A stretch of DNA of 64,000 bases from Iodidimonas nitroreducens (GTDB lineage Bacteria; Pseudomonadota; Alphaproteobacteria; Sphingomonadales; Rhodothalassiaceae): positions 17,391-81,390 of the forward strand of contig BAYV01000002.1 in assembly GCA_000710935.1 (NCBI GenBank), written 5' to 3'. A program made the position numbers and the translations under genes. A model generated the notes under the pieces. It was not told the origin of the DNA. It saw only the letters and a program-made list of their open reading frames with translations, and searched no databases. Shown here piece after piece: positions 8,776 to 17,270 of the stretch. Each line of letters begins with the position of its first letter. Position 1 is the stretch's first letter.

Positions 8776-9827
8776 TGCACGGAACCCAGCCTATCAGCAT
8801 CACGCCTTTAGAGCCGGGCGATCATGATCGCTGGGATGCGTTTGTGATGGCGCATGAAGCGGGAAGCTTTTTTCATCTTTCGGGATGGCAACAGGTGATT
8901 TCGCAGGCTTTTGGCCATGAAACGCATTATCTGATGGCCCAATCCGGCGGGCAGGTCCGGGCTGTTTTACCCCTTGTTCATATCAAAAGCGCGCTTTTTG
9001 GCGATAGCCTTGTTTCCACTGCTTTTTGTGTTGAAGGCGGCCCTTTATGGAGCGATCCGGGGGCTTTGGCTGCCCTTGATGCGGCGGCGGTGGCTTTGGC
9101 CGAAAAATTGGCTGTGGGCCATCTGGAATATCGGTTGATCACCCCGCTCCATGCCCTTGATGACCGCTGGGAAAGCCAATCCGATCTTTATGTGCGCTTT
9201 CGCAAGTCGTTTACGATGGATGCCGATGAGAATCTGAAAATGATCCCGCGCAAGCAGCGGGCCATGGTGCGCAAGGGCATCAAATGCGGGCTTTCGGGCG
9301 TTACGACCGATGATCCCGATGCGCTTCATGCGGTTTATGCCGAAAGTGTGCGGAATTTGGGCACGCCGGTTTTCTCGAAGCGCTATTTCCGGCTTTTGAA
9401 GCAGATTTTCGGAGACCGCTGCGAATTGCTGTTGATCAAGCAAGGGGATGAAACCATTTCCGGGGTTCTATCATTTCGCTTTCGGAATGAAATTCTTCCC
9501 TATTATGGCGGCGGCACGGCCAAAGCGCGGGACCTGGCCGCCAATGATTTCATGTATTGGGAAACTCTGCGTCGGGCGGTGGAACGGGGTGAAACGGTTT
9601 TTGATTTTGGCCGGTCGAAATGCGGCACGGGATCTTATGATTTCAAAAAACACTGGGGCTTCGAGCCGCAGCCCCTGAGCTATGAATATCGCCTGATCCG
9701 GGCCGCTGCCGTGCCTTCAAACAATCCCCTCAATCCTAAATATCGGTTAGCGATTGCTTTATGGCAGCGCTTGCCACTATGGGCGGCCAATCGCATCGGG
9801 CCTTATCTTTCGCGATCATTGGGATGA
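8772..9827 (+). CDS. FemAB family XrtA/PEP-CTERM system-associated protein
   Basis: A 351-aa FemAB/GNAT-fold acyl or aminoacyl transferase (TIGR03019 type). Visible family elements are HEAGSFFHLSGWQQVI near the N-terminus, the basic stretch MIPRKQRAMVRKGIKCGL, and FRFRNEILPYYGGG...ANDFMYWE in the second GNAT-like half. FDFGRSKCGTGSYDFKKHWG follows. It is coupled to the deacetylase by an ATGA overlap. The substrate is unknown; FemAB proteins transfer amino acids or acyl groups, so modification of an amino sugar exposed by the deacetylase is plausible inference. Confidence 0.9.
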   Translation: MMHGTQPISITPLEPGDHDRWDAFVMAHEAGSFFHLSGWQQVISQAFGHETHYLMAQSGGQVRAVLPLVHIKSALFGDSLVSTAFCVEGGPLWSDPGALAALDAAAVALAEKLAVGHLEYRLITPLHALDDRWESQSDLYVRFRKSFTMDADENLKMIPRKQRAMVRKGIKCGLSGVTTDDPDALHAVYAESVRNLGTPVFSKRYFRLLKQIFGDRCELLLIKQGDETISGVLSFRFRNEILPYYGGGTAKARDLAANDFMYWETLRRAVERGETVFDFGRSKCGTGSYDFKKHWGFEPQPLSYEYRLIRAAAVPSNNPLNPKYRLAIALWQRLPLWAANRIGPYLSRSLG

Positions 9828-9895
9828 TCGGGGATAGCATGTGAACATGAACAGCGGGACGGGTACAAAAACGAATAAGGGATCAGGGGCCACCC

Positions 9896-11515
9896 ATGGA
9901 TAAGGTGCGCAATCATCCCCGGCAGATTGCCGTCCTCATCTGTGGGCTGGCGATCCTTTTGCTTGGCCTTGTCTTTCATCAAACGCTGATGAGCATGGTT
10001 TTGATCTGGCTTAATTCCAGCACTTATGGCCATGGGCTTTTGATCGCCCCCATATCCCTTTATCTGATCTGGAACAATCGTCACCGGCTGGCAGCCCTGC
10101 CGATCAAGGCATCATTTTGGGGGTTGGTGTGGCTGTTGGGCGCGGCCTTGCTCTGGCTTTTGGGGGATATGGCACAGATCAATCTGATCAGCCATTTTGC
10201 CCTTGTCGCCTTCATCCCCGGCCTTGTGCTGGCGATTTTGGGTCTGCCCATGGCTCGGGCCCTGATTTTTCCTTTGGGCTATCTCTTTTTCATGGTGCCC
10301 TTCGGCGATTTTGCCATTGCCCCCTTACAGGATCTGACCGCCCATTATACCGCCATTCTGGTGCGGTGGACCGGTATCCCGATCTATCATGAAAATTGGA
10401 CATTGGTGATCCCCGGCGGCACCTTTCTGGTGGCCGAAGCCTGCGCCGGGGTGCGTTTTCTGATCGCCTGTGTGGCTTTGGGGGCTTTGATCGCGGGCAC
10501 CTTCCTCAAGCGCTGGTGGAAGCGTGTTGTTTTTCTGACTTTGGCTATCGCGGTTCCCATCATTGCCAATGTGGTGCGGGCCTATGGTATTGTTCTGGTT
10601 GCACATTACAGCAATTTTGAACATGCCGTGGGCGTTGACCATCTGATTTATGGCTTTGTTTTCCTCAGCTTTGTGATGCTGATCCTCATTCTGGCAGCAT
10701 GGTGGATGCGCGATGTGGGGCCTGATGCTCTTTTTGCTGCCCCTCGCGCCGATAGCGATACGGCTGATCTGAAAAGCTCAGCCCTTTCCCGCCCTGATCT
10801 GATGCCTATCGGTGCCGCCGCAACTCTGGCGCTGCTGATGGCTTTGGGGGTGCGGTTTTATAGCCACCATGCTTTGCAGATTGCGCCCGCGCCCCTCGTG
10901 CAGCTTTATGCCCCGGAGGGATTTGCCGGGCCGGGTGGCTGGACTTTTCTGGGCAAGGCCGAGGCGGGCGATTGGGTGGGTGATTTTTCCGCTGCTGATG
11001 CACAGGAAACCTGGGTTTATGCCAAGGGTGACACGCGCTTTTCGGTGTTCATGGCTTTTTATGGCGATCAGGGGCCGGAAAAGGAAATCATATCCTATCG
11101 CAATGATCTGATCGGCCCCCAGGCCTTGGATGTGGTGCAGGTGGGGGTGACTAAGCCCGATTTCATGGGGCCAGATCTGCCACCCGCCAATCTTATGCGC
11201 CTGTCCGGGCCCGATGGTCAGCGCCTTGTGTGGTATTGGTATATTCTGCCATCCGATGCCACGGCGAACCGCTCATCCGTTAAATTAAAGGGTTTGTGGG
11301 CTAAATTCCGGGGGGCGCGGGCCCCGGCGATGGTGCTGGCCATTTCGGCCCCCGGGCTTCAACTGGCTGATGAACAAGGCCGTTTGCAGGATTTTCTGCG
11401 CAGCACGGGTTTTGATGAAACACTGCAAAAAGGCGGCTTTGCCCCATGGGTGGCGCGCCATGAGATGATCACAGGAAAGAACGCAGATGTGCGGAATAGC
11501 AGGCATATTCGATAG
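9896..11515 (+). CDS. xrtA: Exosortase A with C-terminal EpsI domain
   Basis: A 539-aa polytopic membrane protein. The N-terminal ~280 residues are the exosortase core (TIGR03109 type) with about eight TM helices. Catalytic residues are visible: Cys183 in EACAGVRFL, Arg228 in IIANVVRAYG, and a His in VGVDHLIYG (about residue 249). It would cleave PEP-CTERM sorting tails and transfer the proteins to a surface acceptor. From about residue 300 the protein continues as an EpsI domain (TIGR02914 type), a periplasmic unit often fused to XrtA. The last 29 bp overlap the start of the amidotransferase gene in another frame. No PEP-CTERM substrate gene is seen in the window. Confidence 0.95.
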   Translation: MDKVRNHPRQIAVLICGLAILLLGLVFHQTLMSMVLIWLNSSTYGHGLLIAPISLYLIWNNRHRLAALPIKASFWGLVWLLGAALLWLLGDMAQINLISHFALVAFIPGLVLAILGLPMARALIFPLGYLFFMVPFGDFAIAPLQDLTAHYTAILVRWTGIPIYHENWTLVIPGGTFLVAEACAGVRFLIACVALGALIAGTFLKRWWKRVVFLTLAIAVPIIANVVRAYGIVLVAHYSNFEHAVGVDHLIYGFVFLSFVMLILILAAWWMRDVGPDALFAAPRADSDTADLKSSALSRPDLMPIGAAATLALLMALGVRFYSHHALQIAPAPLVQLYAPEGFAGPGGWTFLGKAEAGDWVGDFSAADAQETWVYAKGDTRFSVFMAFYGDQGPEKEIISYRNDLIGPQALDVVQVGVTKPDFMGPDLPPANLMRLSGPDGQRLVWYWYILPSDATANRSSVKLKGLWAKFRGARAPAMVLAISAPGLQLADEQGRLQDFLRSTGFDETLQKGGFAPWVARHEMITGKNADVRNSRHIR

Positions 11516-13427
11516 CCGATCCGAGCGGCCGATCGATCAAGGGCTTTTAAAGCGGATGAGCGATTCCATCGCCCATCGCGGCCCGGATGATGATGGCTTT
11601 TTGTTTCGGCCCGGGGTGGGGCTGGCCCATCGGCGCTTGTCGATCATCGATCTGGCGGGCGGCCATCAGCCGATGTTCAATGAAGATGGCACTGTGAGCG
11701 TGGTTTATAATGGTGAGATTTATAATTTTGCCGCGCTGACCCGTGAATTGCAATCTCTTGGCCATCATTTCCAAACCCGCAGCGATACCGAAGTGATCGT
11801 TCACGCCTGGGAAGAATGGGGCGCAGATTGTGTGACGCGCTTTCGCGGGATGTTTGCCTTTGCCATTCATGATGCCAATCAAAACAGCCTGTTTCTGGCG
11901 CGCGACAGATTGGGCATCAAGCCGCTTTATTATGCCCAAACCGATGATGGCACGCTGGTTTTTGCCTCTGAGTTGAAAGCGCTTTTGCATTATCCTCGTT
12001 TGGGGCGCGATCTGGATGCGGTGGCCGTGGAAAATTTCTTCGCCTTTGGCTATGTGCCCGATCCGCGCTCGATCTATCAATCGGTGAAAAAGCTGGCACC
12101 CGGCCATCATCTTTATCAGCAGCGGGGACGCTCGGCGGCCCATCCGCAGCAATATTGGGATATGACCTTCGCCGAGGATGAAAACACGGCCTTTGCCGAT
12201 CAGGCCGAAGCCTTGCGCGAAAAGCTGGAAGAAGCGGTGCGGATCAGGATGATCGCCGAAGTGCCCTTGGGTGCCTTTTTATCGGGCGGGGTGGATTCCA
12301 GCGCGGTGGTGGCGATGATGGCCAAAAGCCAGGCAAGCCCGGTCAATACCTGCTCCATTTCCTTTGGCGATAAGGATTATGACGAATCCATCTATGCCCG
12401 CAAGGTGGCGGAACGCTACGGCACGGCGCATCATGAGCGCAGGGTTGATCCCGAAGATTTCGGCCTGCTTTCGATCCTGCCACGGATTTATGACGAGCCT
12501 TTTGCCGATAGTTCGGCGCTGCCCACCTATCGGGTATGCGAAGAAGCGCGCAAGCATGTGACCGTTGCCTTGTCGGGAGATGGCGGTGATGAAGTCTTTG
12601 CCGGCTATCGGCGCTATCGCTGGCATCATTATGAAGAACGGGTGCGGGGGCTTTTGCCGCCGGGAATTCGCCAGCCATTTTTTGGGCTCACAGGTTCGCT
12701 TTATCCAAAAATGGATTGGGCACCGAAGCCCTTGCGCGCCAAATCCACATTGCAGGCATTGGCCCGCAGTTCGGCCGAGGGCTATTTTCACAGCATTTCG
12801 ATCCTGCCCGATGCCCTGCGCGAAGAGCTTTATAGCGATGGGTTCAAACGCGATCTGCAGGGCTATCGATCTTTGGACCTGATCCAATATCATATGGATC
12901 GGGCGCCCACCGATCATCATCTGTCGAAAGCTCAATATGTGGATATGAAAACCTATCTGCCGGGCGATATTTTAACCAAGGTTGATCGGGCGAGCATGGC
13001 CCATTCTCTTGAAGTTCGGGTGCCCTTGCTTGATCACCCCTTTGTGGAATGGTCGGGCACTGTGGGGGCGAGTCGCAAATTGCACGGGCGGGAAGGGAAA
13101 TATCTGTTCAAAAAATCATTGGAGCCGTTGTTATCCAATGACATTCTCTATCGGTCGAAAATGGGCTTTGCCGTCCCCCTTGCGCGATGGTTTCGCGGGC
13201 CGCTGAAAAGCGCTGTGGAAAAAGCCATTCTGCATGGTGCTTTGGCCGATAGCGGCTTTTTCAAGCACAGCGCGCTGGCCCGGATCGTTGATCAACATAT
13301 GAGCGGAATGCGCGATCATAGCCAGGCCCTGTGGGCGCTGATGATGTTTTCCGGCTTTTTGGAACAGGTGCACGAGATGCCGCAAGGAGATGATCCGCAT
13401 CGGGAATTAGCCGGGCTTTCAATTTAG
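11487..13427 (+). CDS. XrtA/PEP-CTERM system amidotransferase (asparagine synthase B-like)
   Basis: A 646-aa glutamine-hydrolysing amidotransferase (TIGR03108 type). The N-terminus MCGIAGIFD places the Ntn nucleophile at Cys2, so the start at 11487 is well fixed. The class II glutaminase domain spans about 1-200 (RGPDDDG, VYNGEIYN, SDTEV). The synthetase domain has the PP-loop FLSGGVDSSAVV near residue 265 and ALSGDGGDEVFAGYRRY further on. It would amidate a carboxylate, possibly on a uronic acid or amino acid substituent of the polymer. It overlaps exosortase A by 29 bp, so translation is probably coupled. Confidence 0.93.
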   Translation: MCGIAGIFDSRSERPIDQGLLKRMSDSIAHRGPDDDGFLFRPGVGLAHRRLSIIDLAGGHQPMFNEDGTVSVVYNGEIYNFAALTRELQSLGHHFQTRSDTEVIVHAWEEWGADCVTRFRGMFAFAIHDANQNSLFLARDRLGIKPLYYAQTDDGTLVFASELKALLHYPRLGRDLDAVAVENFFAFGYVPDPRSIYQSVKKLAPGHHLYQQRGRSAAHPQQYWDMTFAEDENTAFADQAEALREKLEEAVRIRMIAEVPLGAFLSGGVDSSAVVAMMAKSQASPVNTCSISFGDKDYDESIYARKVAERYGTAHHERRVDPEDFGLLSILPRIYDEPFADSSALPTYRVCEEARKHVTVALSGDGGDEVFAGYRRYRWHHYEERVRGLLPPGIRQPFFGLTGSLYPKMDWAPKPLRAKSTLQALARSSAEGYFHSISILPDALREELYSDGFKRDLQGYRSLDLIQYHMDRAPTDHHLSKAQYVDMKTYLPGDILTKVDRASMAHSLEVRVPLLDHPFVEWSGTVGASRKLHGREGKYLFKKSLEPLLSNDILYRSKMGFAVPLARWFRGPLKSAVEKAILHGALADSGFFKHSALARIVDQHMSGMRDHSQALWALMMFSGFLEQVHEMPQGDDPHRELAGLSI

Positions 13428-13550
13428 TTGAGATATTCGTGATTGAATGAACATGAAATCTCATTTTGATCGGTATTTTTATGTTAAATGAAATTTAAAA
13501 ATAAACAGATATAGATGCACATTCAGAATGAATAATTGTTCGGGGGAACG

Positions 13551-14924
13551 ATGTCTGTCACAAATAGTAATAAACCATTAATTTTTATGGCACTTCTAGA
13601 GTGCCTGATCATTTATGGATGCTTTTTGGCGAGCGTTTTCATTCATGATAATAATTTATTTTCTAATGATATTATAAGAATAAGTGTTGGAATTATAAGT
13701 ATCTGTATCATAATTGGTACGGTTATGTTTTCTGTTGGATTATATAACTGGAAAATATCAACCGGTTATTCCGATATCGCTGTTAGAATAATCTCTTCAT
13801 TTGTTATTGGTTATCTGACCTATGTTACTTTTGTTTATGTGATCAGCTATATCCGGCTGCCGCCAACCGTTATTTTGTTCGGGATGTTCTTTTCCCTCGT
13901 TGGTATTTTGATCCTTCGCCTCATTTTTGTTCGGCTTACCAAATGGTCCAATCTGAAAAGCCGGGTTCTGGTTCTGGGCACCGGCAAGCAGGCGGCGCGG
14001 ATCGTGCAATTAGAGCAGCTTGGCCATGCCAGCCGTTTTGTGACCACGGGCTTCGTTAATCTGGAATCCGTGAAGCCACGGGTGGATCAAAATCGCATTA
14101 TTGATATGCCCGATGATCTGGCGGATTATGCCCTGAAACAGGATGTGGATGAAGTGGTGGTGGCGCTGGAAGAGCGCCGTGGCCAAGTGCCTCTGGCCCC
14201 CCTGATCAATACCCGCCTGCGGGGCGTGAGTGTGACCGATTATCAAACTTTTTGCGAACGGGTGCAGGGCCGGATCGATCTCGATGCCCTGCGGCCAAGC
14301 TGGTTTTTTCAATCCGATGGCTTTCGCCGCAGCGGCTTTCACCGGCTGATCAAACGGACGGTCGATATTGTGCTCAGCCTTGTTTTGTTGATCTTCACGA
14401 TGCCGCTTTTGCTTTTGACCATGATTTTGATCCGCCTTGAAAGCCCGGGCGGAGCCTTTTATGTGCAAGAGCGCGTGGGTCTGGGCGGTAAGCCGTTTAC
14501 TTTGGTCAAATTCCGCTCCATGCGCAATGATGCGGAAAAAAATGGCGAAGCGCAATGGGCACAAAAAGGCGATGCCCGGGTCACCCGGATCGGGGCCCTG
14601 ATCCGCAAAAGCCGGATCGATGAAATCCCGCAGGTGATCAATGTTTTGAAAGGCGATATGAGCTTTGTGGGACCGCGCCCCGAACGTCCGGTTTTTGTTG
14701 ATCTTCTGGCGGCGGAAATTCCCTTTTATCAGGAACGCCACAGCGTACGCCCGGGGATCACCGGTTGGGCGCAGCTCAATTATCCTTATGGTGCCTCGGC
14801 CGAGGATGCCCGGCAAAAGCTGCAATATGATCTTTATTACATCAAATATTTCAGCATCATCTTCGATCTTTCCATTGTTTTGCAAACCTTCCGCGTGGTG
14901 ATCTGGTCTGATGGCGCGCGCTAA
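13551..14924 (+). CDS. TIGR03013-family XrtA system sugar transferase (polyprenyl-P hexose-1-P transferase)
   Basis: A 457-aa initiating glycosyltransferase. The N-terminus has four TM helices, followed by a Rossmann-like middle domain (VLVLGTGKQAARIVQLEQ). The C-terminal bacterial sugar transferase domain (about 260-457) includes KRTVDIVLSLVLL, FYVQERVGLGGKPFTLVKFR, SRIDEIPQVINVLKGDMSFV and GPRPERP. It would load the first sugar phosphate onto undecaprenyl phosphate. ATG 13551 follows CGGGGGAACG. The gene is preceded by a 123-bp AT-rich spacer, and its first ~300 bp are markedly AT-rich while the rest matches the GC-rich neighbours. An internal promoter or a recombined 5' end is possible. 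Confidence 0.92.
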   Translation: MSVTNSNKPLIFMALLECLIIYGCFLASVFIHDNNLFSNDIIRISVGIISICIIIGTVMFSVGLYNWKISTGYSDIAVRIISSFVIGYLTYVTFVYVISYIRLPPTVILFGMFFSLVGILILRLIFVRLTKWSNLKSRVLVLGTGKQAARIVQLEQLGHASRFVTTGFVNLESVKPRVDQNRIIDMPDDLADYALKQDVDEVVVALEERRGQVPLAPLINTRLRGVSVTDYQTFCERVQGRIDLDALRPSWFFQSDGFRRSGFHRLIKRTVDIVLSLVLLIFTMPLLLLTMILIRLESPGGAFYVQERVGLGGKPFTLVKFRSMRNDAEKNGEAQWAQKGDARVTRIGALIRKSRIDEIPQVINVLKGDMSFVGPRPERPVFVDLLAAEIPFYQERHSVRPGITGWAQLNYPYGASAEDARQKLQYDLYYIKYFSIIFDLSIVLQTFRVVIWSDGAR

Positions 14925-16083
14925 GCCCAAAAGCGTGTCGCGCATGGGTGGCACGTCAAAAATCCTGCATATTTTCCCTACATTTGCCCCCGGCGGGGTG
15001 CAATTGCGGATTATCAGGCTGATCGAACGATTGGAGGCTGGCCGCTATCAGCATCAGATATTGGCGCTGGATCAGAATTATCGTGCCGCCGCTCATGCCC
15101 CCAATCTCCCTGATCTCGATTTTTATGAGCAGGATCAAAGCCCCTTAAAGGATGTAACATTATCGGGGCTTTCCGGCCTGATGCAGCGCCGCCGGGCTTT
15201 GGCAAAGGTTGGCCCCGATCTTTTATGCACCTATAATTGGGGGGCGATGGATTGGGCAATGGCGGCCCGTTTTGGCCCCTTGCCGCATCTGCATTTTGAA
15301 AGCGGCTTTGGCCCGGATGAGGCCATCAAGCCTTTGCGGCGGCGCTCTTTGTTTCGGCAATTTGCCCTGGCTCGGATCAAGGCGCTTGTGGTGCCATCAC
15401 AAACTTTGGTTGAGATAGCCAACCGCCATCATTGGGTGGCCCCCAAAAAAATTCGCCATATCCCCAATGCGGTTGATTGCCAATGGTACCAGCCCGGCGA
15501 AAAGCCTGAAAGGGTGGCGGATGACAATCTGGAATTGCTGACCATCGCACCCCTGCGCGCAGAAAAACGGCTGGATCGGCTGATCGATCATTTTGCCCCC
15601 CTTGTCCATATCAATCCCCGGGTCCGCCTGACGATTTTGGGGGAAGGGCCGTGCCGCCCGGCTTTGGAAGCCCAAATTGCGGAACTGGGTGTGGGCCATC
15701 GGATCGCGCTTCATGGCCATGTCACCGATATTCGCCCGGCCCTCAATCGCGCCGATCTGTTTTTGATGACCTCGATCACCGAACAAATGCCCAATGCGCT
15801 TTTGCAGGCCATGGCGGCGGGGCTGCCGGTTCTGGCTTTTGCGGCGGGGGATATCGCCGCCATTCTGCCGCCCAAGGCACGCTTTTTGGTTTTTGCCCAA
15901 AATGATGATGCGGGCTTTGGTAAAGCCTTGCTTGATCTGGCCCAAAATCCATCCCTGCGTCATGATCTGGGCGCAGAGAACCGGCGCCGGGTGGTGGCGC
16001 ATTATGATCTGGATATCATGGTCGCGGCCTATGATGCCCTTTATCAACAGGCCTTGGCGCTTCAGGCTTTGGATGTCTCATGA
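14911..16083 (+). CDS. Glycosyltransferase family 4 (exosortase-locus type)
   Basis: A 390-aa GT-B enzyme. The N-terminal motif ILHIFPTFAPGGVQLRIIRL is the acceptor-side loop typical of GT4 and of TIGR03088-like sugar transferases in exosortase loci. The C-terminal half has LLTIAPLRAEKRLDRLIDHF, LTILGEGPCRPALEAQI and the donor-binding region SITEQMPNALLQAMAAGLPV, with the E-x7-E arrangement expected for retaining GT4. It overlaps the sugar transferase gene by 14 bp and the next glycosyltransferase by 4 bp (ATGA). It adds a sugar from a nucleotide-sugar donor; donor and linkage are not readable. Confidence 0.88.
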   Translation: MARAKPKSVSRMGGTSKILHIFPTFAPGGVQLRIIRLIERLEAGRYQHQILALDQNYRAAAHAPNLPDLDFYEQDQSPLKDVTLSGLSGLMQRRRALAKVGPDLLCTYNWGAMDWAMAARFGPLPHLHFESGFGPDEAIKPLRRRSLFRQFALARIKALVVPSQTLVEIANRHHWVAPKKIRHIPNAVDCQWYQPGEKPERVADDNLELLTIAPLRAEKRLDRLIDHFAPLVHINPRVRLTILGEGPCRPALEAQIAELGVGHRIALHGHVTDIRPALNRADLFLMTSITEQMPNALLQAMAAGLPVLAFAAGDIAAILPPKARFLVFAQNDDAGFGKALLDLAQNPSLRHDLGAENRRRVVAHYDLDIMVAAYDALYQQALALQALDVS

Positions 16084-17270
16084 AACTTCTTGTTTTCTCA
16101 ACATTATTTCCCAATCCCCAGCAGCCCCATCACGGGATTTTTGTGGAAAACCGCCTGCGTCATCTGCGCGAAGACAGCGGCTATGAAGCCCATGTGCTGG
16201 CCCCTGTGCCATGGTTTCCGAGTGCCTCGCCGCATTTTGGCACTTATGCCGATTATGCCAAAATCCCTAGGCATGATGAGCGCCATGGCCTGATGATCAA
16301 CCATCCGCGTTATCTGGTGATCCCCAAAATCGGCATGTTGGTCACCCCTTTCAGTCTTTATCTGGCGGCCCGCCCGGTGGTGGCACGGCTTTTGGCCGAA
16401 GGGCATCGCTTTGATCTGATGGATGCGCATTATTTTTATCCCGATGGGGTGGCCGCCGCCCTTCTGGCGCGGGAATTTGATCTGCCTTTCACCATCACCG
16501 GGAGGGGCACCGATCTCAATCTGATCCCGCGTCATGCTTTGCCACGCCGATTGATCCGCTTTGCCGCCAATAAAGCCGATGGGCTGATCACGGTTTGTGC
16601 TGCCTTGGCCGATGATCTGGCCGCTATCGGTGTGCCGCGCGATCGGGTGACGGTGCTGCGCAATGGGGTCGATCTCAAAGCCTTTCAAAGGGATGAGGCC
16701 GGGGCCCTGGCCCTGCGCCAAAAGCTGGGCATCAAAGATGGGCCGGTGCTTTTATCGGTGGGGCATTTGATCGAACGCAAAGCCCATGATCTGGTGATCG
16801 GGGCGCTGGCGGCATTGGGGCGCGGGCATCTGATCATTGCCGGAAAGGGGCCACAGGAAAAATATCTGAAGGATCTGGCGCAATCCTTGGGGCTTGCGGA
16901 TCGGGTACATTTTCTGGGTCTGGTGCCGCATCATGATTTATCGTCCGTTTATAGCGCGGCTGATCTTTTCATTCTGGCATCGAGCCGGGAAGGCTGGCCC
17001 AATGTTTTGCTGGAAAGCATGGCCTGCGGAACGCCGGTGGTGGCCACCGCAGTCAATGGCTCGCCCGAAGTGGTGACAAAGCCGGTTGCTGGGCGCATCG
17101 TTGCCGAACGCAGCGGCCAGGCCCTTGCTGCAGCGGCTGAAGATATATTGAACGATCCGCCATCGCCTGAGGCCGTGCGCGCCTATGCGGAAGATTTTTC
17201 ATGGCAGGCCACGAGCCTCGGGCAGATGGCGCTGTTCAATTCGATCCTGGAAGCCAGGAAAAACTCATAA
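16080..17270 (+). CDS. Glycosyltransferase family 4
   Basis: A 396-aa GT-B glycosyltransferase and the last gene of the long EPS operon. Landmarks are LLVFSTLFPNPQQPHHGIFV near the N-terminus, FDLPFTITGRGTDLNLIPRH in the middle, and LLSVGHLIERKAHDLVIGAL and ASSREGWPNVLLESMACGTP in the donor-binding domain. It would act in polymer repeat-unit assembly at the cytoplasmic membrane face. The coding end overlaps the convergent OPX/beta-barrel gene by 6 bp, so the operon stops against it with no room for a conventional terminator. Confidence 0.9.
   Translation: MKLLVFSTLFPNPQQPHHGIFVENRLRHLREDSGYEAHVLAPVPWFPSASPHFGTYADYAKIPRHDERHGLMINHPRYLVIPKIGMLVTPFSLYLAARPVVARLLAEGHRFDLMDAHYFYPDGVAAALLAREFDLPFTITGRGTDLNLIPRHALPRRLIRFAANKADGLITVCAALADDLAAIGVPRDRVTVLRNGVDLKAFQRDEAGALALRQKLGIKDGPVLLSVGHLIERKAHDLVIGALAALGRGHLIIAGKGPQEKYLKDLAQSLGLADRVHFLGLVPHHDLSSVYSAADLFILASSREGWPNVLLESMACGTPVVATAVNGSPEVVTKPVAGRIVAERSGQALAAAAEDILNDPPSPEAVRAYAEDFSWQATSLGQMALFNSILEARKNS

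Noticed and set aside
14010..14954. 314-aa open frame on the minus strand
   Set aside because: It is a shadow of the TIGR03013 sugar transferase gene.
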